Assembly: GCF_900196725.1 (NCBI RefSeq)
Contig: NZ_FZMP01000174.1
Coordinates: 1-37,000 of the forward strand
From: Candidatus Methanoperedens nitratireducens
Lineage (GTDB): Archaea > Halobacteriota > Methanosarcinia > Methanosarcinales > Methanoperedenaceae
Direction of reading: 5' to 3'
DNA: 37,000 nucleotides
Shown: positions 16,178 through 25,226 of the stretch, piece after piece
How the letters are laid out: every line of letters starts with the position of its first letter
Numbering within the stretch: the first letter of the stretch is position 1
Program-made: the position numbers and the translations under genes
The notes under the pieces: generated by a model
What the model was told of the DNA's origin: nothing
Database searches by the model: none
Seen by the model: only the letters and a program-made list of their open reading frames with translations

Positions 16178-17890
16178 ATGTCAATTACAACACCAGCCTA
16201 TACAATCCTCCGTAAGTCAGTTGACGGGGATGAAGGGGAATGGGTCAAGATGTTCGACCCGCCCAAAGAAAGCCCTGCCACGCCCGAACGCCTGGCGCCG
16301 ACCAATCCCGTGCCTGAAGTTATGGCGGCTGCCGGTTTTCAGAAAAAGCCCGGTAAACTCCATACGGTCAAGCGAGAGCTGCTAAAAAACTTTAACATCG
16401 ATACATGGGATAAAAAGAAAAAATTGAAGGTTTTTTCCATCGCGGATGGTGAAAATCCTGCTGCCTCAGGCGGAACATGGCCGGGGGCAACGATTCGCGT
16501 ACCCCGCGGGGCAGTCTTCCATTGCAAAACCAGTGGACAGTCGCCTCCACCGCACACCATTCACTGGCACGGTCTTGAGCCTTCGCCCATCAACGATGGT
16601 GTGGGGCACTGCTCAATGGAGATAGGCGACTATACCTATCAGCTCCAGCCAAACTTCATAGGCACCTATTTCGACCACTGCCACCGCAACACAGTCCAGC
16701 ACTTTGAATTCGGGCTATACGAGCTGTTCCTGATAGATCCGCCGGATGCTTTCTTTGCTTCCATTGCGGCAACAAACCCTGATGGCACCGTCCGTCTTAA
16801 GAACACTATCCCGATAGGAGCCTGTAGAGATGGAAAGAGAAGAACTGCTGCGAACGTCGCTGAAGTCCTGCTTCCGGATGAGAGTGTTGCGGATTATTCT
16901 GCAATGTTTCCCGGGTTCAACTCCAAGCCGATTGATTCTCCGGACCCCTTAGGTCAGTATCCTGCCAATCCACATGCCATGACAGTTCCTTACAACGTGG
17001 AAGCCCTATGGGTCTTAGATGACCGCGACTCTGTCTGGAGCGAACTGGCTTCTAACGCAAAAGCCACATACCCGCGTCACGGCACCGATCCAGGACACAA
17101 CGACCATTTCCATAACAATGCTGATGAACTTGCCGATCCCGACGATTTCTTTGCTTTCAACGACTTTAACGCAGATTACTGGTTTGTCACGGGCGTTCCG
17201 GTACCGGCATATAAGGGAGGCACAGCTCCCATCCCATCAGATCTGGTCATCCCGCCGGCGTTGAACAGCGGCGTCTCCGGGTCGCAGGTCTCGATCACTG
17301 CTAATCTGGGCGAGACGATCCTTGTCCGGTGCCTTGATGCTGCTTACAACTGCACCACCATCAGGTTCCCGCTGGATGTAGTGATCATCGCCTGGGACGG
17401 ACGCGCTTTGGGAGTGCCGCCTTTCGGGAAGTACAATAAGGCATATCTCGTTCCTGCCGGTGACCCCATTCATATCAGTGTAGCCCGGCGCTTTGATGCG
17501 CTGATCAATGCCCCAATGACTCCCATTGACTCCTTCGCCACGGTGGACTTCATCGATACCCGCGGTCAAGTCCCGGGCGAAACCGAGAGCGTCCTTGTGA
17601 CCGCCCGGATCCCCATTCATATAGGGGATTTCGGCTGGATATCTGGGACGGTAACAACCAGGGGCAAGGACAGTGCCCCGCTTGCAGGAGTCAAAATGAC
17701 CCTGACCGGCCCTGCAGACAGGACAGTGTGGACGGATGCCTGGGGTAACTACATCATTCCAAGACTGGCAGATGGCATCTATACGGTTACACCTTCTCTT
17801 GACGGTTATGAATTTGCACCGCCAAGCAAAAATGTAGCCTATCTCAACAAAAATGTGAGTGGAGTAAATTTCGTAGGGAATAAAATATGA
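16178..17890 (+). CDS. Multicopper-oxidase-like protein B with C-terminal carboxypeptidase-regulatory-like domain
   Basis: A 570-residue protein starting at ATG after GGAGGG. It has no signal peptide of its own. The first cupredoxin part holds HTIHWHGLEP (H126, H129, H131), NDGVGHCSMEIG and DHCHRNTVQHFEFGLYE (H167, C168, H169, H175, L180). These fit type-1 and trinuclear copper ligands with a non-coordinating axial leucine. The middle is a long second beta-rich part. Residues from about 485 (GWISGTVTTRGKDSAPLAGV...) form a carboxypeptidase-regulatory/PEGA-like beta domain often used for surface contacts. Copper motifs here complement those in protein A, so the pair may assemble as one split oxidase, with B carried out by A's Tat signal. 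That model is inference. Confidence 0.85.
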   Translation: MSITTPAYTILRKSVDGDEGEWVKMFDPPKESPATPERLAPTNPVPEVMAAAGFQKKPGKLHTVKRELLKNFNIDTWDKKKKLKVFSIADGENPAASGGTWPGATIRVPRGAVFHCKTSGQSPPPHTIHWHGLEPSPINDGVGHCSMEIGDYTYQLQPNFIGTYFDHCHRNTVQHFEFGLYELFLIDPPDAFFASIAATNPDGTVRLKNTIPIGACRDGKRRTAANVAEVLLPDESVADYSAMFPGFNSKPIDSPDPLGQYPANPHAMTVPYNVEALWVLDDRDSVWSELASNAKATYPRHGTDPGHNDHFHNNADELADPDDFFAFNDFNADYWFVTGVPVPAYKGGTAPIPSDLVIPPALNSGVSGSQVSITANLGETILVRCLDAAYNCTTIRFPLDVVIIAWDGRALGVPPFGKYNKAYLVPAGDPIHISVARRFDALINAPMTPIDSFATVDFIDTRGQVPGETESVLVTARIPIHIGDFGWISGTVTTRGKDSAPLAGVKMTLTGPADRTVWTDAWGNYIIPRLADGIYTVTPSLDGYEFAPPSKNVAYLNKNVSGVNFVGNKI

Positions 17891-17900
17891 ACAAATCCGT

Positions 17901-17932
17901 AGGGGAAAGCCTTGGCCTTCCCTGATTTTTTT
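17901..17932 (+). terminator. Terminator after the multicopper oxidase pair
   Basis: AGGGGAAAGCC and GGCCTTCCCT form an imperfect stem with a two-base loop, followed by GA and seven T. It lies directly after the stop codon at 17890. Confidence 0.7.
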
Positions 17933-18042
17933 GTATGATATGAATTGAATGGGGTCAATACGAGAGCTTCAAATCACCCTTGATAGACCACTTCTTCACT
18001 TTGTATTCGATCCCATTTTAAGTTATCTGAATAGAAATTTAA

Positions 18043-21000
18043 ATGGAGTGCATGAAAAACATGGGAATAAATATATCACGGAAAGGTTCTGAATCAATAG
18101 TAGAAAAAAATACAGCCCGTAAATCATCCGCGAAGTTAAGAGAATTTACAAGTTTTTTCTTGCTTTTTATCGTCGCAGGAATGATTTTTGGAAGCACGAT
18201 AACGATAAGTTCGGCAGTATCGCCGGTCGATGTGTGTGTCGCCGGCGGTGCAGAGAGAACGATACACTACGATGTAGCAGCCATCGACGTCAACTTACCA
18301 GTCAACGGCTGGGGAGATTTCAACCCCCAGGCTATGATGTATGCCCTCGATGACGCGCTCATAATTCCAAATGTATTCACGCTGCCCAATGTGACGCAAA
18401 TAGAGGACCCGAATTTCAAGCTCTACGACACGACTGACATGAGCGTGCCAGACAAGATGCAGCCACTTGTGCTAAGAGCAAACAAGGGCGACTGCGTTGA
18501 AGTAAAACTGACAAACAGGCTCGATACGATCAATGATACAATCCAGGCCCCGTTTACTTCGGCAAGCGGAGCTGCGAGTCCCATAAATGCTCTTAATGAT
18601 CAGAGAAAGGTGGGCATGCAGATCAGTGGTCTGGCAGTTGATCCTGCAACATCGGATGGCGCAAACATAGGCTTTAACCCGGATACAACGGTTGCACCCG
18701 GAGCTTCTGTAACCTACAGATGGTTTGCCAACAGGACTGGAAGCTTCATGTTCCGTGACTTCTCAAACGCGCAGTTCCCGCAGGATACGATTAACAAAGG
18801 ACTCTACGGGATGGTCGTGGTCGAAGAAGAGGGCTCGGTGTGGTTTGACTCAATATCCGGCAGAAACTTCCTGAAGATGAAGCCCGGTAAGCAGAACAGT
18901 ATTGACATCAATGACCTTGAGCAGCAGGGAACGGATGAGATTGGTTTGCCCAGGTACCTTGGCGTAGGTGCAAGCATATTCGCGGTCGTCCACCAGCTTC
19001 CAGGAAGACCGCTTCCAAAGGGAGCGATGCTGTATGAGAACGTGAGCGGGAACGACTATAGGAGCTATGTGATGATTATGCAGGACGAGATGGAAGGCAT
19101 AGTCGGACCTGTTGAATGGAACAATGACGGCAGTATAAAGAAATTCGGTACGCCCTTTTTCCCTGCCACGGGACTGGCTGATTCGACCCTGCTTTTGAAC
19201 TACAAGTCAGAGCCTCTCAGAAACAGGATGGCTGCATGGTTGAGGCACAGGGGTATTATACCAACGCCAAACTCAGCGCCTGTTACAGGCACGCCTCAGA
19301 CGGTTATTCTGCCCGATGGCAAGACGATCCTGCCCGGCGATGACTTCTGCAATGGTGGAGACTTCACGGTGGAAAATATGAACTACAAGTTCTTCCCATG
19401 CGAGGGAGAGGAATCCCACCTGCAATCATGGCCGTTCGGAGACCCGGCACCGGCACTTCCCAGAGCATACTGGGGAGACCCGGTAGTATTTTACGCAGCC
19501 ACTGCATCAACACATGAAACACATACATACCACCAGCATACCCACAGGTGGTTCCATGACCCTGACCAGGCGAATATCAGCCTTCTGCCGCTGCCTGAAA
19601 ACCCGACCCAGAAGAGTAGCAGGCTTGATGTGCAGGGAATAGGGCCCGGCGAGGTATTCAAGATAGTGCTGGAGCAGGGAGCAGGCTCGCAGCTAGGGAC
19701 AGCAGGCGACTCGATCATGCACTGCCATCTCTACCCGCACTTCGCAGGTGGCTTATGGAGCGCTTTCAGGGTGTTTGACAAGCTGAGAGTAAACTTCACT
19801 GACCCAACGAACATCAATTCTAACATGCAGGATAGCACACCACTGTTATATCCGGATGGAACCCAGGAAGCGGTTCTTGTACCTCTGCCAGCCAAGGAGG
19901 CGCTTGTTGGCGGTATTACCGGTCCACGAATAGCGCCGGCAGCTCCAAGGGGCATGCCTAACCGCACAGCCGGATTACCGACCGCTGCTCAGCCGGGCTA
20001 TCCCAACTTCGTGGCGGGCAAGTTCGGGCAGAAGGCTCTTCAGCCGCCAATGTTCGTAATAAATCTGACCGATGGTACTCCTGCAGGAGACAGGGCAGTG
20101 CCCACACAGCTTGAGACAGACGCTTCATACGATGGCATCAGACCGGGTGTCACTCTTGTTGACCCGTGCAAAGGTCCGAATGGCGAGTTTGTGCGCCCCG
20201 GTAACCCCACTCTAAAGCCTGACAGGATATATGAGCCGTTCGCAATCCAGGTGCCCTTGCTCCTGAACGCCAAAGGCGGGTTCTTCAATCCTGAACAAAG
20301 AGCATACGTCGAGAAAGAGCAAGTAGCCGAGGTGAGAAAAGACCCGAGCAAACTCAAGCCGTACTCCTTCAGGGCAAACATAGGAGACTGTGTTGAGGTG
20401 CACGGCACAAATGCGCTTCAGCCGGACCCCCAGACGCCTACCCTGGGAGTGAACGACGGCATATTCCACGGCAGCACCATCACGACCGAGGTCTCAAACC
20501 ATGTTCACATAATAAGGTTTGACCAGCTCGGCTCAGACGGCACCTCTGTCAACTGGAACTATGACATAAGCCAGAGGGCAGGCGAAACAGGAGCCTACAG
20601 ATGGTTCGTGGACATCAATGGGAGAACGATGTTCAGCCATGACCACCAGTTCCCGACCAGCCACCAGCAGGGCGGTCTGTGGTCTGCCTTCATCAATGAG
20701 CCCATGAATTCCACCTACTTCAAGCCCGATGGAACGAATCTAGGGCCTACCATGAGTGCATCGACCTACAGCCTCACAAACAAGACGTATCTGATTAACC
20801 AGACTAAGGGTGTAGGGACATCGGCAAACATCCAGGTAGCACCCCTGACCACAACTAACAAGAAAGGGGGAATAAGCGGCGGCGGCTTCCAGGGTTTCAG
20901 GGAGTTCGTGGTGCATTACGGCGACTTCACGCCAGCATTCGTGGCTGACCCTGCGACACTTAAGGCAGCATTTGCAGAATTGGGTCAGGGCACAGGTAAG

Positions 21001-23118
21001 CTTAATGAGAATCCATTCAGGCAGGATCTAGCCGTTTTCAACCCTGCTTTGAGGACAATGCCCTACAACCCGCCCTTCTTCCCGGATGACTTCGGGGCAG
21101 ACCAGGGCATTACGACGCTTAACTACAGGGTTGAGCCATTCCAGGCAAGGATGGACCTGACAAGCCCGAACGCGACTCAGAGAGAGCCGGCCTATGTCTT
21201 CAGCTCAAGAGTATGGGGCGACCCGGAGACAGAGGTGTTCAGGGCGTACTTCGGAGACCCGGTAGTGGTACGCCTGATGGACGGAGCGCATGAGGAGCAC
21301 CATGTCTTTGAGCTGCACGGTCATCGCTGGCTGCATCAGCCTTCTGATCCTGACAGCTTCCTTACAGACAACCAGGCATCCAATATCGGTGAGTGGTTCA
21401 ACTACGAACTGCAAGGAAATAAGGACAGGATAGTCCCCGGGCAGTTTGACAAGGAAACAAGTTTCATCATTGCCGGTCTGCCAGGTGACTACCTCTTTGG
21501 CTCATCTCCAACGTCTGACCTCTGGAACGGCGACTGGGGAATCTTCAGGGTAGAGAACGGCTTCACGCCAACGCTGAAGGTGCTGCCGGGCCAGCCGCAG
21601 CCTCTGCCCATTCCTGAATTGAAACTGCTGGGTCACAACACAGATCCGGGAGCATCGGTTCCGAAAATCAATTCGGCTGACGCAGCTGCGAACATGGCAT
21701 GCCCCTCGGGTGCACCTCGCAGGATATACAGCGTAGTAGCTATCCAGGCGCTCATGGAGTACAACAGCAAGTATGGAGAAAGTGATCCCTTTTCCCTGAT
21801 GTACGTTTTGGAAGGGGACGACGTGCGGATAGCGAATGGATTAAAGAAGGATCTGGAACCTCTTGTGATACGTGCAAACCAGGGCGACTGCATTGTTGTC
21901 ACATTGAAGAATAAACTGCCGGATCTGACGGCTCTTACCGCCGGCAAGTCTGTTAAATTCCCGGATAGTACCCTTTCGACAACATCGCTTGACCCGAAAA
22001 CGCAGCAGCACACTGGAGATGCACAGATGCCTGCAATAGTAACAGGACTGCCGATAGGCGGTACACGCGATCCTCAAGCACAGTTCGTATTCGCGAAGTG
22101 GCCCATGGGAAGGCGCGTAAGCCTGCACCCGCACCTTGTCAAAGAGACGGCAGCCTATGGCGATGGAGCTACAGTTGGCTTCATGCGAGACCAGACAATA
22201 GGTCCGGGAGAGAGCGTCAACTACTTCTGGTATGCAGACAAGGAGCTTGGCGCAACGCTGCTTGACGACTACGGAGACCTGAGGAGCCACAGGCACCACG
22301 GTCTGTTCGGTGCTCTCATCATCGAGCCCAGCGGGTCAAAATACCTTGATCCCAAAGACCTGTCAAAGGAGATTAAGAGCGGGACAAGCGCTGTGATACA
22401 GTTACCGAACGGCAGGCAGTTCAGGGAGTTCGTGCCGCTCTTCGCGGATGGGCTCAACCTGAGGCAGAACGGCGTCCTGATTCCAGATATCCTCGGACCC
22501 TTTGACCCTGAAGAAGTACAGCACCAGCCGTGCTCGCCGCCAGGTGCAAGATGCGGTGATGTGGAGGATCAGGGAGAGTATGGTATAAACTACAGGACAG
22601 AGAGGCTCATGAATAGAGTACCTCTGGTTCTTGGTCCCCTCGGCGTGCCAGGTGAGGAACTCTTCAGCCCGGATGCATTCAAGGCATTCAGTTCTAAGGC
22701 CGCCCCGAACGGCTTCGGCGACCCTGATACACCTGTCTTTGAGGCATTCCTTGGAGACCCGATAGTGTTCCGGCCCCTGAGGCCCGCGGACGTGGCAAGG
22801 GTCCGTGCCATAGGAATCACTGGACACGTCTGGCAGCATGAGCCAAAAGACCAGGGCACAAACATCGTGAATGTAGAGGGAAGCTTCGGTGTAGGCAAGT
22901 CCTTTAACTTCTGGCCCATAGGCGGAGCAGGAGGAGAGCAGAAGCAACCCGGCGACTACATGTACAATGACAGAATAAACAGCCCGGACGACACCGGTCT
23001 GCCTGGAGGGTCATGGGGACTGTTAAGGGTGCGTCCTGTTGCAGGAGCACCTGCAACCACAATCAAGCAACTGACCAGACCTGCAACAGCGGCAGACCTG
23101 CCGCAGATCGGACCATAG
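18043..23118 (+). CDS. Giant six-cupredoxin multicopper-oxidase-like protein
   Basis: A 1,691-residue exported protein. The signal segment (FFLLFIVAGMIFGSTITISS) ends near residue 60. Three repeats of about 550 residues each contain two cupredoxin domains. An 'a' domain has (V/F/I)RANxGDC(V/I)xV, and a 'b' domain has GDPVVFxxx. Visible ligands: domain 2 HETHTYHQHTHRW (H491-H501) and MHCHLYPHFAGGLW (H560, C561, H562, H566, L571); domain 3 NHVH (H820, H822) and HDHQFPTSH (H866, H868, H874, Cys replaced by Asp); domain 4 HEEHHVFELHGH (H1083-H1094) without an HCH block; domain 5 LHPHLVK (H1362, H1364) and SHRHHG (H1416-H1419); domain 6 GHVWQHE (H1595) only. Domain 1 shows no ligands. The layout recalls ceruloplasmin, MnxG-like manganese oxidases and Geobacter OmpB-type proteins, but it is longer. 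Starts at 18043, 18052 and 18061 are possible. Confidence 0.88.
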   Translation: MECMKNMGINISRKGSESIVEKNTARKSSAKLREFTSFFLLFIVAGMIFGSTITISSAVSPVDVCVAGGAERTIHYDVAAIDVNLPVNGWGDFNPQAMMYALDDALIIPNVFTLPNVTQIEDPNFKLYDTTDMSVPDKMQPLVLRANKGDCVEVKLTNRLDTINDTIQAPFTSASGAASPINALNDQRKVGMQISGLAVDPATSDGANIGFNPDTTVAPGASVTYRWFANRTGSFMFRDFSNAQFPQDTINKGLYGMVVVEEEGSVWFDSISGRNFLKMKPGKQNSIDINDLEQQGTDEIGLPRYLGVGASIFAVVHQLPGRPLPKGAMLYENVSGNDYRSYVMIMQDEMEGIVGPVEWNNDGSIKKFGTPFFPATGLADSTLLLNYKSEPLRNRMAAWLRHRGIIPTPNSAPVTGTPQTVILPDGKTILPGDDFCNGGDFTVENMNYKFFPCEGEESHLQSWPFGDPAPALPRAYWGDPVVFYAATASTHETHTYHQHTHRWFHDPDQANISLLPLPENPTQKSSRLDVQGIGPGEVFKIVLEQGAGSQLGTAGDSIMHCHLYPHFAGGLWSAFRVFDKLRVNFTDPTNINSNMQDSTPLLYPDGTQEAVLVPLPAKEALVGGITGPRIAPAAPRGMPNRTAGLPTAAQPGYPNFVAGKFGQKALQPPMFVINLTDGTPAGDRAVPTQLETDASYDGIRPGVTLVDPCKGPNGEFVRPGNPTLKPDRIYEPFAIQVPLLLNAKGGFFNPEQRAYVEKEQVAEVRKDPSKLKPYSFRANIGDCVEVHGTNALQPDPQTPTLGVNDGIFHGSTITTEVSNHVHIIRFDQLGSDGTSVNWNYDISQRAGETGAYRWFVDINGRTMFSHDHQFPTSHQQGGLWSAFINEPMNSTYFKPDGTNLGPTMSASTYSLTNKTYLINQTKGVGTSANIQVAPLTTTNKKGGISGGGFQGFREFVVHYGDFTPAFVADPATLKAAFAELGQGTGKLNENPFRQDLAVFNPALRTMPYNPPFFPDDFGADQGITTLNYRVEPFQARMDLTSPNATQREPAYVFSSRVWGDPETEVFRAYFGDPVVVRLMDGAHEEHHVFELHGHRWLHQPSDPDSFLTDNQASNIGEWFNYELQGNKDRIVPGQFDKETSFIIAGLPGDYLFGSSPTSDLWNGDWGIFRVENGFTPTLKVLPGQPQPLPIPELKLLGHNTDPGASVPKINSADAAANMACPSGAPRRIYSVVAIQALMEYNSKYGESDPFSLMYVLEGDDVRIANGLKKDLEPLVIRANQGDCIVVTLKNKLPDLTALTAGKSVKFPDSTLSTTSLDPKTQQHTGDAQMPAIVTGLPIGGTRDPQAQFVFAKWPMGRRVSLHPHLVKETAAYGDGATVGFMRDQTIGPGESVNYFWYADKELGATLLDDYGDLRSHRHHGLFGALIIEPSGSKYLDPKDLSKEIKSGTSAVIQLPNGRQFREFVPLFADGLNLRQNGVLIPDILGPFDPEEVQHQPCSPPGARCGDVEDQGEYGINYRTERLMNRVPLVLGPLGVPGEELFSPDAFKAFSSKAAPNGFGDPDTPVFEAFLGDPIVFRPLRPADVARVRAIGITGHVWQHEPKDQGTNIVNVEGSFGVGKSFNFWPIGGAGGEQKQPGDYMYNDRINSPDDTGLPGGSWGLLRVRPVAGAPATTIKQLTRPATAADLPQIGP

Positions 23119-23128
23119 ACATAGATAG

Positions 23129-23163
23129 ACAGGGCCTTCCTGGCCCTGTAATCCATTTTTTTA
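23129..23163 (+). terminator. Strong hairpin and T-tract between giant oxidase and propeller gene
   Basis: Perfect 8-bp arms ACAGGGCC and GGCCCTGT around TTCCT are followed by a T-run ending 13 bases before the next ATG. It may act as a partial terminator that lowers downstream expression. Confidence 0.75.
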
Positions 23164-23175
23164 AAGAGTGGTAAA

Positions 23176-25062
23176 ATGGTAACAGGTCAAAGAAAATATA
23201 AAGATAATAAAGTAGAAAGCAAAATCGCAGTTGGGGGAAAACGTAAACAGCGCATAAAGCTATCTATCGTTATTCCAATCATAGCTCTAGCTATCCTGTC
23301 GGCACTGATATTCATCAACGGCAGAGGTACATCATCGGGTGAGATAGCAGTAGAGTTCACAGCGCAGCTCTTAGAAGGTGATAACAGCAGCACGCAGGGA
23401 GAAAACACTCTTGTGGCAAGAAAAGAAGCGCTTCTCACGTTCAGGCTCAAAGACAACAAGACCGGGCAGCTTGTCTATGGTCTTAGCCCTGAGATCGGCT
23501 TCTACCCGGACGAAAATGTAGAGATAAGCCTTGCAAAAGTCCAGCTCTTTGTACTCAACAGCGAGAGAGGAACAATCGAAGTGCTGGACACCTTTGGGGG
23601 TTATGACCCAAGACCAGCATCGGTAAAAGGCATGGGGACTATGACCTCAAAGGTCATCAGGCTTAAAGGCTCGCCCAACCAGAAAGTCACAGACATGGTG
23701 GCAGGCAGGTACGGTGATTACCTCTATATCACCCTTCCAGGAGAAAATCAGGTAGCGATTGTGAACACAATGACCCATGAAGTGCTCAAATATATCGATG
23801 CCGGCTCTATGCCAAGCAGGATGTTCCTTCAGCCCCGGAGCAAGTTCCTCTGGGTCAGTAACGAAGGGTTCGGGGGTGGCGTCGGCATAATAGACACTGT
23901 GAACAACACCCTGGCAAAAACCATAGAGACCGGAAAAGGTTATCATCAGGTAGCATTTTCTCCTGAGTTTGCCTATGTAACTAACAGCTATTACAATACG
24001 GTTTCGGTGATCCGCCTCAGCGACCTTGCAAAGCTTGAGGACATAAAAGTCCGGGAGACGCCTTACGGGATCGATTACTCAAATGCAAGCGGCGAAGTTT
24101 ATGTCACAAATGTCCTTTCGGGGACGGTTACTGTGATAGATGCATCAACCCGTAGCATCAAAAAGCATATTCCATTGAGCATGGGTATAGAGCTAATTAA
24201 ATTCTCGCCTGATGGGCGCAGGGGAGTTGTCCTTGATAAGCATGCCAACACCGCCTATATAATCGATGCAGCAACAAGCAGCATAATCAAGACCGTGAAA
24301 ACAGGAGAAGCACCCGGTGCTGTGGGCTTTATTGAAGAATACGCCCTCGTGCGCAACACCTACAGCAATGATGTGACATATATCAGCATGGATAACCCCG
24401 ATGTATCAAATAATGAGCTTGTAGGAGGCGCGCCCCCCCTGAACGTAACACTGCGCAGCCTTCAGACCACCCCGTATGGCGATGAGGTGGTAATAACAAG
24501 TCCTGAAGATACCAGGATATACTTCATGCACAAGATGAACGGCGAGCCGATGGTCATGAATTCTGCCACCGTGGAATACGGCTCAAACGCAGTAGCTATT
24601 GTCGAAAATAAACTGCATGAAACGAGCCCGGGCACATACCAGCAGTACATCATACTTGACAGGGAAGGTTCATACGACGTAGAATTCAGGTCCGGAAAAA
24701 TCAATGCTACTTTCAAAATAGAAGTACTGCCTGACCGGACAACAGGGTTCCAGACTGCTGCGCTCTTCAATAAGACCTTCATAACAGGTGGAACATCAAC
24801 ACTTCAGTACCGGATAACGAGTAGAAAAACAGGGCTTTCTGAAGAAAACCTCACCGACCTGATATTTGTTGTTATCAAACCGGGCAAGGGAGCATGGACA
24901 AAACGATTACCTTCAAGGCATATCGGCAACGGTACGTATGAGGCAAAAATAGCTTTTCCTGAGGAAGGCGAATACATTGTCACTCTGGCTTCGGGCACGC
25001 TGAGCAGCAGGGGATACGAGACAGCGTACGATTACGTTAAGGTTAAAAATGCGACTACGTGA
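23176..25062 (+). CDS. Membrane-anchored YVTN-type beta-propeller protein
   Basis: A 628-residue protein with a basic cytoplasmic start, one transmembrane anchor (about residues 29-48, IKLSIVIPIIALAILSALIF) and an external part. Residues 55-135 look like an Ig/YtkA-like beta domain. From about 165 to 420 a propeller carries repeated YVTN/YNCE blades (YLYITLPGENQVAIVNTMTH, FLWVSNEGFGGGVGIIDTV, YVTNSYYNTVSVIRL, VYVTNVLSGTVTVIDASTR). Two more beta domains follow (about 450-620). Propellers of this type bind partners or small molecules at the surface, and no catalytic residues are obvious. Its position behind the giant oxidase suggests a scaffold or partner. The stop overlaps the GTG of a heme-motif mini-ORF. 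Confidence 0.88.
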   Translation: MVTGQRKYKDNKVESKIAVGGKRKQRIKLSIVIPIIALAILSALIFINGRGTSSGEIAVEFTAQLLEGDNSSTQGENTLVARKEALLTFRLKDNKTGQLVYGLSPEIGFYPDENVEISLAKVQLFVLNSERGTIEVLDTFGGYDPRPASVKGMGTMTSKVIRLKGSPNQKVTDMVAGRYGDYLYITLPGENQVAIVNTMTHEVLKYIDAGSMPSRMFLQPRSKFLWVSNEGFGGGVGIIDTVNNTLAKTIETGKGYHQVAFSPEFAYVTNSYYNTVSVIRLSDLAKLEDIKVRETPYGIDYSNASGEVYVTNVLSGTVTVIDASTRSIKKHIPLSMGIELIKFSPDGRRGVVLDKHANTAYIIDAATSSIIKTVKTGEAPGAVGFIEEYALVRNTYSNDVTYISMDNPDVSNNELVGGAPPLNVTLRSLQTTPYGDEVVITSPEDTRIYFMHKMNGEPMVMNSATVEYGSNAVAIVENKLHETSPGTYQQYIILDREGSYDVEFRSGKINATFKIEVLPDRTTGFQTAALFNKTFITGGTSTLQYRITSRKTGLSEENLTDLIFVVIKPGKGAWTKRLPSRHIGNGTYEAKIAFPEEGEYIVTLASGTLSSRGYETAYDYVKVKNATT

Positions 25063-25148
25063 ACATATACTATTGTAATGGCTGTCATGTCGATGGACCG
25101 CATGCATGCGGTTCTGAGGAACATGAAATTAATATGAAAGGAGTGTAA
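25059..25148 (+). CDS. Mini-ORF with a c-type heme motif, overlapping the propeller stop
   Basis: A GTG at 25059 overlaps the propeller's TGA, and the frame runs 29 codons to TAA at 25146-25148. The product reads IYYCNGCHVDGPHACGSEEH in its core and contains a perfect CxxCH heme-attachment motif plus a third cysteine and further histidines. It has no signal peptide or transmembrane segment, so it could only receive heme if joined to the propeller by a -1 frameshift, which would append it to the external C-terminus. It could also be the end of a decayed cytochrome gene or a chance frame. Low confidence as a stand-alone gene. Confidence 0.3.
   Translation: MNIYYCNGCHVDGPHACGSEEHEINMKGV
25097..25112. 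promoter_or_regulatory. Perfect 16-bp palindrome
   Basis: ACCGCATGCATGCGGT is a perfect palindrome inside the mini-ORF, about 115 bp before the next gene. Without a spacer it is more like a protein-binding site than an RNA hairpin. There is no T-tract behind it. Confidence 0.4.
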
Positions 25149-25226
25149 AATAAACGAAAAGGTGTTAGAAAAATAAAACCAAATGAGGTTAAAGAATTTA
25201 GAAAAGAAAAGAGAGGAATGAATAAT

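Noticed and set aside
22402-22947. Minus-strand frame of 181 codons within the giant oxidase
   Set aside because: It is antisense to the third repeat of the giant protein. Composition and lack of a start signal indicate a shadow frame.
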